This document shows, in pieces, positions 17,284 through 25,473 of a stretch of 64,000 bases of DNA. Every line of letters starts with the position of its first letter. Position 1 is the stretch's first letter. A program made the position numbers and the translations under genes. The notes below the pieces were generated by a model, which was not told the DNA's origin, searched no databases, and worked only from the letters and a program-made list of their open reading frames with translations. This DNA is from AWTP1-13 sp963840075 (GTDB lineage Bacteria > Pseudomonadota > Alphaproteobacteria > Rhizobiales > Hyphomicrobiaceae): contig CAWIXS010000051.1 in NCBI GenBank assembly GCA_963840075.1, positions 3,996 through 67,995 on the forward strand, written 5' to 3'.

Positions 17284-18594
17284 TCAGAATTGGATGCGCG
17301 CTCCAACAACAAAACCTTGCCAGGACGCGGCGGGCAGCTTGGTTACGGGGTTCTTCACAGGGTCGAACGCGCAGTCGGGGCCCTCGCAGGCGCTGCCCAT
17401 GATGGTCGGATCGTAGAAATGAGCCTGGGCGTAGAGGAGCACGCTCGAGGCATCGATGGCCTGCTCGACGCCGAAGCCCCAGCGGCGCACCTCGGTCTCG
17501 ACCAGCGTTCCCCAAGGCGTCGTGCTGCCGTCGACGACGCTCAGGATCTCGCTGACGTTGAAATTCCTGTAGACCCCGTGATCGACATAGAGCGTGGTCT
17601 TGCCCGCGCTGAGCCACTGCTTGGCGATGCCGAGCTGGGCGTAATAGAAGTAGGCCGCATCGGCGTTGACCGGCACCTTCAGCGCGGTGTCGCGCCAGCC
17701 GGCCGCCGCGGTGACATAAAGGCCGGTCGCCGTGTGCAGAAGGGACGCCGAGCCTCTCACGTCGTCGAACTTGAGCTCGCGATCCTTCATGTAGCCGGCG
17801 CCCCCGGCGAAGCGGAAGCCCGCAGAGCCGTTCTGGTAGCGCAAGGCGACATCCCACACGTCGTCGTTCCACGCCGTCGACAGCATGAAGCCCTTGAGGA
17901 CCGGCGTGTCGTAGCGCACGAAGTTGCCGCGCAGGGAATCGATGTTGTGGGCGATCTGGCCCCACGTGACGTCGGTGGTGATGAACGGCTTGGCCATATC
18001 GAGGCGGATGCCGAACGCATTGTTGAAGTGCACGGCCGCATCGTTCATCTGGCTGCCCAGATTGATGAGCGTGATATCGTCGGTGGCGGGCGACTGAAAG
18101 CCGATCGCGAGGCGCCCGAGATCCTCGGCCACGATGTCCCAGTAGCTCTGGCGCACGCGCAGGGCAGCGCCGCCGCCGAAGGTTTCCCGGAGGCCGTCAG
18201 TGTCCCCCGGACCGTTGAAGACCTCGTGGGAGGAGGGGAACACCGTCTCGACCTCGAAACGGTAGCCCGCAGTCCAGCCCGGCGCCAGCTTGGCCTGGCC
18301 GATGAGCCCGATGCGGCTCGACGAGGTGTGATTGTCGACGCCGAATACCCCGGTATCGAACCCGTCGTCCCAGACCAGCACGGCGCGGTTCACTTGACCG
18401 TAGATATTGAGCACCAGCCGGCGGTTGCCTCCGCGCGGTGTCGTCAGCTCCAGCTCCGCGACGCGCTCTTCCAAGCCGGCCAGCAAGTCCGCAGGGCTGT
18501 CGGCCTGCGCAGGCAGGGCGGCAAACGCAAGCGGCAGGAAAGCCACAAGGCAGGACGCCACCGCACTCGCGCCCGCCGCACCGAGTCTACGCAT
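17284..18594 (-). CDS. outer-membrane porin (alphaproteobacterial Porin_2-like)
   Basis: 436 residues from ATG 18594, giving the signal peptide MRRLGAAGASAVASCLVAFL then ALPAQA. An in-frame ATG at 18657 would give a poorer signal. After the signal comes the short coiled coil LLAGLEERVAELE, then GNRRLVLNIYGQVNRAVLVW, the first beta strand, as in the two porins at 37.9-40.8 kb. The C-terminal Phe (VVGARIQF) is the BAM recognition end. It forms a trimeric beta-barrel for small solutes in the outer membrane. It is complete in one frame. The specificity is unknown. Confidence 0.88.
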   Translation of the reverse strand: MRRLGAAGASAVASCLVAFLPLAFAALPAQADSPADLLAGLEERVAELELTTPRGGNRRLVLNIYGQVNRAVLVWDDGFDTGVFGVDNHTSSSRIGLIGQAKLAPGWTAGYRFEVETVFPSSHEVFNGPGDTDGLRETFGGGAALRVRQSYWDIVAEDLGRLAIGFQSPATDDITLINLGSQMNDAAVHFNNAFGIRLDMAKPFITTDVTWGQIAHNIDSLRGNFVRYDTPVLKGFMLSTAWNDDVWDVALRYQNGSAGFRFAGGAGYMKDRELKFDDVRGSASLLHTATGLYVTAAAGWRDTALKVPVNADAAYFYYAQLGIAKQWLSAGKTTLYVDHGVYRNFNVSEILSVVDGSTTPWGTLVETEVRRWGFGVEQAIDASSVLLYAQAHFYDPTIMGSACEGPDCAFDPVKNPVTKLPAASWQGFVVGARIQF

Positions 18595-18830
18595 GCAACG
18601 CGCCCCAACTGCCTGACCGAGAGCAACAGGCAAGCCAATCGCGGGCCCCCTACTCATGGAGCACCATACCGCACAATGAACGACGGCCGGGCCCGATTCC
18701 AGCCGTCACGCACGGCATTATTTGGTCCCTGTTGAAAGCGCGCCGCACCCGGGGCCGTGCGCCGCGCTCGCGCCGCCTCGGAAATCCCAGCAATTCCAAG
18801 AAGGTGTGCGAGATCGCGCCTGCACGCCCG

Positions 18831-19931
18831 CTACGTGCGCATCACCAGCCGGTACTGCCGCTCGCTCAGGCCGTAGGTCCAGGCCACGCCCTCGCGGGGG
18901 GTACGCACGGTCGGCGGCACCTGCAGGAAGTAGCGCTTGTAGGTGCCGTCGGGCTCCGGCGTGCCGTTGATGACCTCCACGGCGGCCCACGCCTCCCAGC
19001 GCCAGCGCTGGCGCCACAGGATGCCGGTCTCGTCCTCCACCACGCGGTAGGCGCCGCCCTGCTCGACGAAGCGCTGCGGGGTCATGATGTCGATCATGCA
19101 GCGTCTGATCTGCGGGTCGTGCGCCGCCTCGATGGTGCGCACGTCGATCGACTCGGGGTGCTCGATCAGCCGGGCGGGGACCAGAATGCCCTTCCAGGCG
19201 TGGATCTCGCAGCTGGCCCCGAAGCACAGAGCCGGACCGTCGGCGGCGTGCAGCCGCCCGTTGGCGTCGCGCCGGATGCGCTGGGGCCTGCGCAGCAGCC
19301 AGCACACGCGCTCGTGCGGCGTCATCCAGATGGCGCCGCGGGCGATCTCCCAAAGCCCGGCGAGTGCCGCCGTCTGGCGCGTCAGGCCGCACACGTCGTG
19401 CAGGAACTGGAGGGCCCCGAGCCAGGCCGCCGACTGGAAGCTGAAGCCGCTGCCGGCGAAGCTCGCCCGCGACCTGCGGCGCGGGAAAAAGTCTGCCAGC
19501 CGCGTCGGCAGGATCGGCAGGGCGCGCTCGCCCAGCCGCAGCACGGCCTCGTCGACGCTGGCGCAGAAGGCCGGTAGACGCGACAGGCCGGACTCGCCGG
19601 CCAGCGCCATGCGCACGCTGAGCGATACGGCACGGTCGACGGCCAGCTCGGCCCTGCGGCGCACGGCGTCGACGATCAGCGGGCGCACGCTGTCGCCCGC
19701 TGCACTTCGTCCTCGCGCCCACGCCACCGCGAGGTCCGCCGGGGTCTCGTACCAGACGATGTCGCGTGGCGGCGGCAAGCCCGCCGCCGCGTAGGCCAAG
19801 TCGACTGCAGCGTGTACGCCCGTTTCGTTGGCGGGGCCGGTGGACTGGCGCAAGGCGTTCCACCGTGCCCCGTAGGCGGCAAGCTCGGCCCGCTGCTCTT
19901 GCGACAGCGCGCCGATCTCAATCCGCGACAA
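18831..19931 (-). CDS. DUF6745-like protein of unknown function
   Basis: 366 residues with no signal peptide. The middle has RDANGRLHAADGPALCFG followed by CEIHAWKGILVPARLIEHPE, the (H)-x-DGPA...x-x-WxG-x-x-VP layout I associate with DUF6745 proteins. Then come IRRCMIDIMTPQRFVE and C-terminal EGVAWTYGLSERQYRLVMRT. These proteins are of unknown biochemical role. The start overlaps the end of the small upstream gene by 14 bp, so the two are almost certainly co-translated. The same pair occurs in other genomes as far as I recall, but this needs a search. Confidence 0.7.
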   Translation of the reverse strand: MSRIEIGALSQEQRAELAAYGARWNALRQSTGPANETGVHAAVDLAYAAAGLPPPRDIVWYETPADLAVAWARGRSAAGDSVRPLIVDAVRRRAELAVDRAVSLSVRMALAGESGLSRLPAFCASVDEAVLRLGERALPILPTRLADFFPRRRSRASFAGSGFSFQSAAWLGALQFLHDVCGLTRQTAALAGLWEIARGAIWMTPHERVCWLLRRPQRIRRDANGRLHAADGPALCFGASCEIHAWKGILVPARLIEHPESIDVRTIEAAHDPQIRRCMIDIMTPQRFVEQGGAYRVVEDETGILWRQRWRWEAWAAVEVINGTPEPDGTYKRYFLQVPPTVRTPREGVAWTYGLSERQYRLVMRT

Positions 19932-20262
19932 TTACCGCGTCCCTCGGCTCGAGCTCGCGCTGACGGCGGATGCGGTAGGTGCCCTCCGACAGGGCGACGG
20001 GGGCGTGCTCCTGATGCAGGATCGTGGCCGGGGCACCCTCGACCTTGACGTGGCCGATGTAGAGGCCGCCAGGCACGTCGCGCGCCAGCGCATCGTCCCG
20101 GAACATGGTCACGCGCTCGAAAATGGCGTGGCGGTGTCCCGTCAGCTCACCCTCGGCCAGGACGACCGCGCCGGTCGCGTCCGGTGCGAGGACAGTCCCG
20201 GTGGGTTCGACATCGTCGACCCGCTCAATCAGCAAATCGCCCTGGGCGTACATTTCAGTCAT
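19918..20262 (-). CDS. small conserved protein paired with the DUF6745-like gene
   Basis: 114 residues from ATG 20262 (MTEMYAQGDLLIERVDDVEP); an earlier ATG at 20298 is less likely. It contains VVLAEGELTGHRHAI near residue 40 and ILHQEHAPVALSEGTYRIRR, with three conserved-looking His positions. It is beta-rich with no TM or signal. The stop overlaps the next gene by 14 bp. Its function is unknown; the His pattern could bind a metal but this is inference. Confidence 0.7.
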   Translation of the reverse strand: MTEMYAQGDLLIERVDDVEPTGTVLAPDATGAVVLAEGELTGHRHAIFERVTMFRDDALARDVPGGLYIGHVKVEGAPATILHQEHAPVALSEGTYRIRRQRELEPRDAVIVAD

Positions 20263-20675
20263 GGGTCTGGCTCCTCTACTGACAACTCGACTGCTCACAA
20301 CGCAGCCCCTTCAGAGACCAACCACCCCCGGATCGTTCCGTTCCTCTCCCCCAGAAAGCAACCGCGCTTGAAGCGTTTTGTCCTCATTGAGTTAACGCGA
20401 TTGTCAACGAGACGCCGAAAAATCCGGCGTTCCGATGCCCCGGAGCCAGCCGCGATGCAGCGACAAGAAGCGACCGGCGGGGATGCGTTGGCCCAGATGT
20501 CATGTGAGGAGCCCAGTTCATTTTGGCAACTTTGTGGAAGGCAAGGACAACGGGGACGTGCTATGCACGCACGGTGTCGCACGACGATGTGATCGTGGCC
20601 GATTGAGATTGAACAGATTTTGTGCGGTTATCGGTTCGATCGGGCGGCGAGGGGGCTCCAGCTAGGGTTAAGGGC
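20263..20675. other. 413-bp intergenic region, no gene recognised
   Basis: Between two divergent genes. It has short AT-rich patches near 20380-20405 (GTCCTCATTGAGTTAACGCG) that may hold promoters. Short open frames here have no recognisable protein character. Confidence 0.5.
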
Positions 20676-21788
20676 GTGAGGGATTCGCACAATCCGAGCG
20701 CGAACGGCGGCTCCGTCGCCAGACGCGAGGCAGCGCGCGTGATCGGTCCTGCCGCAAAACGCAATCCGCGGCCCACGCGCCCGGGCAGGGCGGCGGTGCC
20801 CTCCGCGCTCAACTCGGCGCTGCGCACGCTCGACCTGGAGCGGGAGGGGCTGGCGGCGCTGCGCGCTGCGTTCGACCAACTGCTCGGAAAGGCGTTCGGT
20901 GCGGCGGTGGCGATGCTCGCCGCCGCCAGCGGGCGGGTGATCGTCACCGGCATCGGCAAGAGCGGCCACGTCGGCCAGAAGGTGGCCGCCACGTTCGCCT
21001 CGACCGGCACGCCCGCGTTCTTCGTGCACCCGAGCGAGGCGAGCCACGGCGACCTCGGAATGATCACGCGCGACGACGCCATCGTCGCGTTGTCGTGGGG
21101 CGGCGAGGCGGTCGAGCTGCGCAACATCCTCACCTACTCGCGCCGCTTCAGGGTGCCGCTGATCGCCATCACCTCGCGCGCCCAATCCACGCTCGGCAAG
21201 CAGTCGGACGTGGTGCTGGAGCTGCCGCGCGCCAAGGAGGCCTGCCCGCACGGGCTGGCGCCGACCACCTCGACGACCATGCAGACGGCCATCGGCGACT
21301 GCCTCGCCATCGCGCTGCTCGAGCATCGGGGCTTCACCGCCCAGGACTTCAAGATGTTCCACCCCGGCGGGTCGCTCGGCGCCTCCCTCAAGTTCGTTTC
21401 CGACATGATGCACACGGGCGAGAAGATGCCGCTCGTTCCGGTGGGCAAGGTCATGTCGGAGGCGATTCTGACGATGACGGAGAAGAGCTTCGGCTGTCTC
21501 GGCGTCGTCGACGGCAAGGGACGGCTCGTGGGCATGATCACCGACGGCGATCTGAGGCGCCACATGGGCGCGCGTCTCCTGCAGGCGCGCGTCGAGGAGA
21601 TCATGACGCGCAAGCCGAGCACGCTCGCCCCCGGCATGCTCGCGTCCGCCGCGCTCGAGCAGATCAACTCGCTGAAACGCGGCGACGCCTTCCGCCTGCC
21701 CGGCGTCACGCAGATGTTCGTGCTCGCCAAGGGCAGGCCCGTGGGCATCGTGCATATCAACGATTTGCTGCGCGCCGGCGTCGCCTGA
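20676..21788 (+). CDS. kdsD: arabinose-5-phosphate isomerase, KpsF/GutQ family
   Basis: 370 residues from GTG 20676, which follows AGGGTTAAGGGC; the exact start is uncertain by up to about 30 codons. The SIS domain contains VIVTGIGKSGHVGQKVAATF, TPAFFVHPSEASHGDLGMI and the LPTTST-like LAPTTSTTMQTAIGDCLA. A CBS pair follows, with VSEAILTMTEKSFGCLGVVD and MITDGDLRRHM. It interconverts D-ribulose-5-phosphate and D-arabinose-5-phosphate, the first step to KDO for LPS. No other KDO gene is adjacent. A few more N-terminal residues than usual could mean a later start. Confidence 0.92.
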   Translation: MRDSHNPSANGGSVARREAARVIGPAAKRNPRPTRPGRAAVPSALNSALRTLDLEREGLAALRAAFDQLLGKAFGAAVAMLAAASGRVIVTGIGKSGHVGQKVAATFASTGTPAFFVHPSEASHGDLGMITRDDAIVALSWGGEAVELRNILTYSRRFRVPLIAITSRAQSTLGKQSDVVLELPRAKEACPHGLAPTTSTTMQTAIGDCLAIALLEHRGFTAQDFKMFHPGGSLGASLKFVSDMMHTGEKMPLVPVGKVMSEAILTMTEKSFGCLGVVDGKGRLVGMITDGDLRRHMGARLLQARVEEIMTRKPSTLAPGMLASAALEQINSLKRGDAFRLPGVTQMFVLAKGRPVGIVHINDLLRAGVA

Positions 21789-21873
21789 ATCGCACCGAGC
21801 CGACCTCGTCACAATCGCCATCGGCGGGTGAGAGGGTGCATCGGCGCAATGCGGCTGTCGCCGCATTGGCAGC

Positions 21874-22142
21874 CTACCTCTGCAGATCCTCCAGCAAGAC
21901 CGCAGCCAGCGCCTCCTCGGGGATCGCGCGGAAGCAGAGGGCCCGGAGCCGGCATCGGCCGCGTCGCGCTCGGCCGCGATGCGCTGCTGCTGCATGGCGC
22001 CGACGACGCTGCGGTCCTCCGCCGTCCACAGGTCGGCGTTGGTGTTGAGCAGGCGCCTGCGCGCCGCCTCGAGGCGGACGGGCTCCATGCCGCCCTTCCG
22101 GGAGGTGGGCTGGAAACGCACGCCAGCCAGCGGCAAAGGCAT
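21874..22142 (-). pseudogene. small unrecognised gene, apparently frameshifted
   Basis: Reading from ATG 22142 gives MPLPLAGVRFQPTSRKGGME then LLNTNADLWTAEDRSVVGAM and QQQRIAAERDA. One frame change near 21955 then gives ALCFRAIPEEALAAVLLEDL and a stop at 21874. Amino-acid use is protein-like on both sides of the shift. I do not recognise the family. It lies between kdsD and a DoxX-like gene. It may be a decayed small gene or an accident of GC-rich sequence. Confidence 0.3.
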
Positions 22143-22287
22143 TCTGGAGGCGCCCGCGGGTCGCCTTGCCGGCGGGCTGGCGTCGAGCGCGCCGATCGTC
22201 ACGGTGGAGGATGCAACCCGAGTGGCCGGTGGGGAGGCCCCCGCCAGCCCGTCGACCGATGCATGTCGCGACGCGGGCCTCGCGGCG

Positions 22288-22692
22288 TCAGCGCAGCGGG
22301 AGCAGCGCCTGCAGGCGCTCGTCACGCAGATAGAGCCCGCCCCAGACCATCAGGCCGAGATAGAGGCCGAACAGCAGGTGCGAGAAGAGCGGGCTGCCGG
22401 CGCGCAGATGGATGGCGATCGCCCCGCCGAGATAGCCCGTCAGCAGGATCGCGCCGAGGAGCGCGGTGCGCGGGATGGCGTAGAGCGCCGTGCAGGCGAG
22501 GAGGAGGACGCCCAGCGTGCGCGCGAGGTGACCAGCGATGCCCAAACGCCCCTGCGTCTCCACGACGACGTCGAGCGGGACCAGCTTCATGACGCCGTCG
22601 GCGACGAGGAGGACGATCACCACGCCGCTCAGGATGCGGCCGGTCCACACCCACCGAGGCACCGCCGGAGCGGCATCCGCCGTTGTTTGCAC
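22288..22692 (-). CDS. DoxX-like membrane protein
   Basis: 134 residues from GTG 22692, with GAGGAGG just upstream. Four hydrophobic segments include ILSGVVIVLLVADGVMKL, LGVLLLACTALYAIPRTALL and GAILLTGYLGGAIAIHLRAG, ending GGLYLRDERLQALLPLR, the pattern of the DoxX_2 family. These are inner-membrane proteins of unclear redox or transport role. It closes the operon ArsR-SRPBCC-VOC-DoxX, a combination often seen in this order. Confidence 0.85.
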   Translation of the reverse strand: MQTTADAAPAVPRWVWTGRILSGVVIVLLVADGVMKLVPLDVVVETQGRLGIAGHLARTLGVLLLACTALYAIPRTALLGAILLTGYLGGAIAIHLRAGSPLFSHLLFGLYLGLMVWGGLYLRDERLQALLPLR

Positions 22693-22739
22693 TTCTTCCT
22701 CCTCTGCCGGTCCAATCGAGACGCGGGCGACCGCGCCCG

Positions 22740-23192
22740 TCACTTCTTCCTCGCCGGCGCCTTCTTCTTCGGCAGCGGCGCGTTCAGCATCCAGCGATGG
22801 CCGAACGGGTCGGTGAGCATGGCGAAGCGCGCCTCCCAGAACATGTCCTGAGGCTCCTGCACACTCTTGCAGCCCGCCTCGACGGCGCGGCCGAAGACGG
22901 CATCCACCTCGGCGGGCTTGGCGAAGTGGATCGCGGTGGCCACCGAGGCGGGCTTGTCCTTGGACGGGGCGCGCGACGCGCCGGCGGAGTCGAACTCGGG
23001 AAACTCGTCCGACAGCATGACGGTCCCCCCGTTGAAGCTGAGCTCGGCGTGCATCACGCGCTTGCCGTCCTGGGCCGGCAGGCGCGCAATCTCCTTGGCG
23101 GCGAACGCCTTCTGGTAGAAGGCGATGGCGTCGGCCGCGCCCTTCACGGTCAGATACGGATTGGTCGATTGCATTTTCGTCTTGGTGGCCAT
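22740..23192 (-). CDS. VOC superfamily protein (PhnB-like)
   Basis: 150 residues. It contains NPYLTVKGAADAIAFYQKAF, HAELSFNGGTVMLSDEFPEF and the closing FAMLTDPFGHRWMLN, the signature of PhnB/YdcJ-like glyoxalase-fold proteins. It ends with a Lys-rich tail (KKKAPARKK). The paired beta-alpha-beta-beta-beta units form a small-molecule or metal site. Its role in this operon is unknown. ATG 23192 is preceded by CAAGGAGAC. Confidence 0.88.
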   Translation of the reverse strand: MATKTKMQSTNPYLTVKGAADAIAFYQKAFAAKEIARLPAQDGKRVMHAELSFNGGTVMLSDEFPEFDSAGASRAPSKDKPASVATAIHFAKPAEVDAVFGRAVEAGCKSVQEPQDMFWEARFAMLTDPFGHRWMLNAPLPKKKAPARKK

Positions 23193-23290
23193 GCGCGTCT
23201 CCTTGTCGTTTGCTTACCGCTGCAGGGAGATCGAATCGGTCGATGTCCGGCACCGTAGCGCCGGCAAAGCTCCGACGTCCCCTGACAAGC

Positions 23291-23758
23291 TCATGCCATC
23301 GTCCTGAGGTGCGCCTCGAGGCGGTCGTAGACCTCGGCGGCGCCCCGCTCCATGCCGGAGCCGAGGTGGCCGTCGCAGGCGTCCTTGGACGGATGCAGCA
23401 CCGTGCACGTGAGGGTGGTCATGCCGTCGTGCTCGGCGAAGATGACGGTGACGAGTGCCTCCCCGCACGTGAAGCCTGCCGTGACGTAGCGCTCCGTGTA
23501 GACGAGGCGCCCGGGCGGCGCGATCTCGCGGTAGACGCCCGTCATGGTGTGGTCCACCCCGTCCGGAGCGCGCATGACGTAGCGCCAGGTGCCGCCGACG
23601 GCGAGGTCGATCTCGCACACCGTCAGCGTCATGAGGTTGCAGCCGTACCAGCGGCGCACGTGCTCGGGCCTGGTCCATGCCTCGAAGACGAGGCGGCGCG
23701 GCGCGTTGAAGACGCGCGTCAGGACGAACTCCCGGTCCGACGTCCGGGTCAGCGTCAT
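23291..23758 (-). CDS. SRPBCC / AHSA1-domain protein
   Basis: 155 residues from ATG 23758 (MTLTRTSDREFVLTRVFNAP). It includes LVFEAWTRPEHVRRWYG, GGTWRYVMRAPDG and the C-terminal WERGxxEVxDRLExxL-like GMERGAAEVYDRLEAHL, the common Aha1/START-like fold that holds a hydrophobic ligand. The start lies 5 bp after the end of the ArsR gene, so the two are co-transcribed. ArsR-SRPBCC pairs are frequent; the ligand is unknown. Confidence 0.9.
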   Translation of the reverse strand: MTLTRTSDREFVLTRVFNAPRRLVFEAWTRPEHVRRWYGCNLMTLTVCEIDLAVGGTWRYVMRAPDGVDHTMTGVYREIAPPGRLVYTERYVTAGFTCGEALVTVIFAEHDGMTTLTCTVLHPSKDACDGHLGSGMERGAAEVYDRLEAHLRTMA

Positions 23759-23762
23759 GGCG

Positions 23763-24113
23763 TTATTTCTTGCGAGCACGTCCCTTCTCCCTGGTCTGCA
23801 GCTTGGTCAGATACGCGTCGAGGCGATCGAAGCTCTGCTCCCAGAAGCGGCGATAGCCTTCGAGCCAGTCCGTCGCCTCCTTCATCGGCCCGGCCTCCAG
23901 CCGGCAGGGCCGCCACTGCGCCTCGCGTCCGCGCTTAATCAGGCCGGCCCGCTCCAGCACCTTGAGATGCTTGGAGACCGCCGGGCCGCTCATCTTGAAC
24001 GGCCTGGCGAGTTCGCTCACCGTGGTCTCGCCCAGCGACAGGCGCGCAAGGATCGCGCGCCGGGTGGGATCGGCAAGGGCCGCGAACGTGACGCTGAGAC
24101 GATCCGACGACAT
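23763..24113 (-). CDS. ArsR-family transcriptional regulator
   Basis: 116 residues from ATG 24113. The winged helix contains FAALADPTRRAILARLSLGE, TTVSELARPFKMSGPAVSKH and LKVLERAGLIKRGRE, with the family helix-turn-helix at about residues 30-55. It lacks a CxC metal motif in the recognition helix, so it is probably the organic-ligand or constitutive type that accompanies SRPBCC genes. It heads the four-gene minus-strand operon 24113-22288 and probably represses it from the AT-rich site just upstream. Confidence 0.92.
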   Translation of the reverse strand: MSSDRLSVTFAALADPTRRAILARLSLGETTVSELARPFKMSGPAVSKHLKVLERAGLIKRGREAQWRPCRLEAGPMKEATDWLEGYRRFWEQSFDRLDAYLTKLQTREKGRARKK

Positions 24114-24117
24114 AGGA

Positions 24118-24158
24118 ACTTCCAGGTTAAATAACCGATCAGCTAAATATGTGCGATC
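24118..24158 (-). promoter_or_regulatory. AT-rich promoter/operator of the ArsR operon
   Basis: About 40 bp directly upstream of the ArsR start contain TTAAATAACCGATC and AGCTAAATATGTG, A+T-rich against the background. An imperfect dyad (GGTTAAATAACC) can be seen at 24124-24135. This is a suitable place for autoregulation. Confidence 0.45.
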
Positions 24159-24168
24159 GAGATGCGTG

Positions 24169-24529
24169 TCAAGTGAGGGGAGGGGGAATCGTCTCGGTAA
24201 GGGAGCCGGCAGCTCCGAGGCCGTAAGCATCGAATGCCCTCCGACCTCCCTTTGCGGCCGGAGCTTTCCGGCGCGCGCGACTCAGGCTTTTGTCGCTGTG
24301 GCCCAGCGAGCGGCCCGGCGCGATGCGGTCGCGCACGAGCTGCTTCAGCTCCTTGATGTCGGGAAAGCGGCCCTTCGCCTTCCTCGACCACACCAGGTCG
24401 CCGTCGACGCGCACCTCGAAGACGCCGCCGCTGGCACCGGGCGTCAGCGCTACGGAGCCCACTGCCGGCGCGCAGCCCCCAGCCGCACAGTCGGCAGTAG
24501 GTGATCTCGATCGCCGGGGTGGCCGGCAT
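24169..24529 (-). pseudogene. SelT/SelW/SelH (Rdx) family protein with internal deletion
   Basis: ATG 24529 starts MPATPAIEITYCRLCGWGLR, with the CxxC redox motif at the normal place. The sequence then jumps, in another frame, to GSVALTPGASGGVFEVRVDG, LVWSRKAKGRFPDIKELKQL and GHSD, the normal C-terminal half. The usual helix after the CxxC (about 12-15 residues, WMAQELL... type) is missing at about 24450-24460. The gene thus seems to have lost about 40 bp. Alphaproteobacterial members are thioredoxin-like with Cys in place of selenocysteine. This copy cannot make the normal fold. Confidence 0.65.
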
Positions 24530-24605
24530 CGCTCGCCTCCCCTTGCTCGGGCCGTGGACCGAGGGAGCCGTGGCGCGCAAAGATGACGGGTAACGCGCAG
24601 GTCAG

Positions 24606-25352
24606 TCAGTGCGGGCGGTCGCTACCGGCGTGCTCGCCGCCCTCGCTGCCGGCCTTCGGCGCCATCCTGCGGCTCTTCTCGTACCACTCGCGCACCACCT
24701 CCGCGGCCGTGTCCCGCCCGCCGATGCCGAACGCCAGCCCCAGCGCGAGGGCAAAGGCGCCGACGGTGGCCATGAACAGCGTGTTCACCAGCTCGCGCGC
24801 GACGCCGACCTGGTTGAGCGCCGCCACGATCGCGAACGCCCACACCGCGATGCGCGCGAGATTGGCGAGCAGATCGGGGTTGCCCAGGTCGGCCTTGGCG
24901 GCAGCGCCGCGCACGAGGCCAGCGAGCCAGTTGGCGGCGAGCCCGCCGATCACCAGGACGGCGATGGCGACGGCGAGATTGGGCAGCCACAACAGGAGTT
25001 GCCTGAGTACGTCGGATACCGCGGGCAGGCCCAGCGCGTCGAAGCCCACCACCAGCGCGATCAGACGGGTGAACCATTTGGCGATGTCGGCGACGAAGCC
25101 CGAGGGGTCGGTGGCCACCCCGGTGTTGGCAACGAACCCGGCGAAGCCGGAGCGCTCGGCCATGTCGTTGAAGCGGATGCTGCGCAGGAGCGCCGCCACC
25201 GCCCTGGCGATCAGGCTGGCGATGAACCAGCCGATGGCGACGATGACGAGGAAGCCGATGATCCTGGGGATGGCGGCGAGAAACAGGGAGAGCGCCTGGG
25301 CGAACGAGGTGGTTACGGCTTCGCCCCAGTCGCGCACGGGGAGGGGTACCAT
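24606..25352 (-). CDS. conserved-TM-helix protein related to mechanosensitive channels
   Basis: 248 residues. Repeated glycine-rich TM helices, IIGFLVIVAIGWFIASLIAR and LPNLAVAIAVLVIGGLAANW, are each followed by amphipathic stretches. The end contains MATVGAFALALGLAFGIGGR then DTAAEVVREWYEK, like the pore-side segment of small MscS relatives (PF05552-type repeats). It is an inner-membrane protein, probably stress related. It lacks the large cytosolic beta domain of MscS, so channel activity is uncertain. Confidence 0.85.
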   Translation of the reverse strand: MVPLPVRDWGEAVTTSFAQALSLFLAAIPRIIGFLVIVAIGWFIASLIARAVAALLRSIRFNDMAERSGFAGFVANTGVATDPSGFVADIAKWFTRLIALVVGFDALGLPAVSDVLRQLLLWLPNLAVAIAVLVIGGLAANWLAGLVRGAAAKADLGNPDLLANLARIAVWAFAIVAALNQVGVARELVNTLFMATVGAFALALGLAFGIGGRDTAAEVVREWYEKSRRMAPKAGSEGGEHAGSDRPH

Positions 25353-25473
25353 GGAAGCCTCCTATAAAGCTCAGTCCCCCGTGACGTAGAACAACCGATG
25401 GAAGTGCCTACAGGGCCATGCCGGCAAGGCCCACGCTTCGCAATGGTTAACCCGAGGTTGACGCCGGCCGGGC

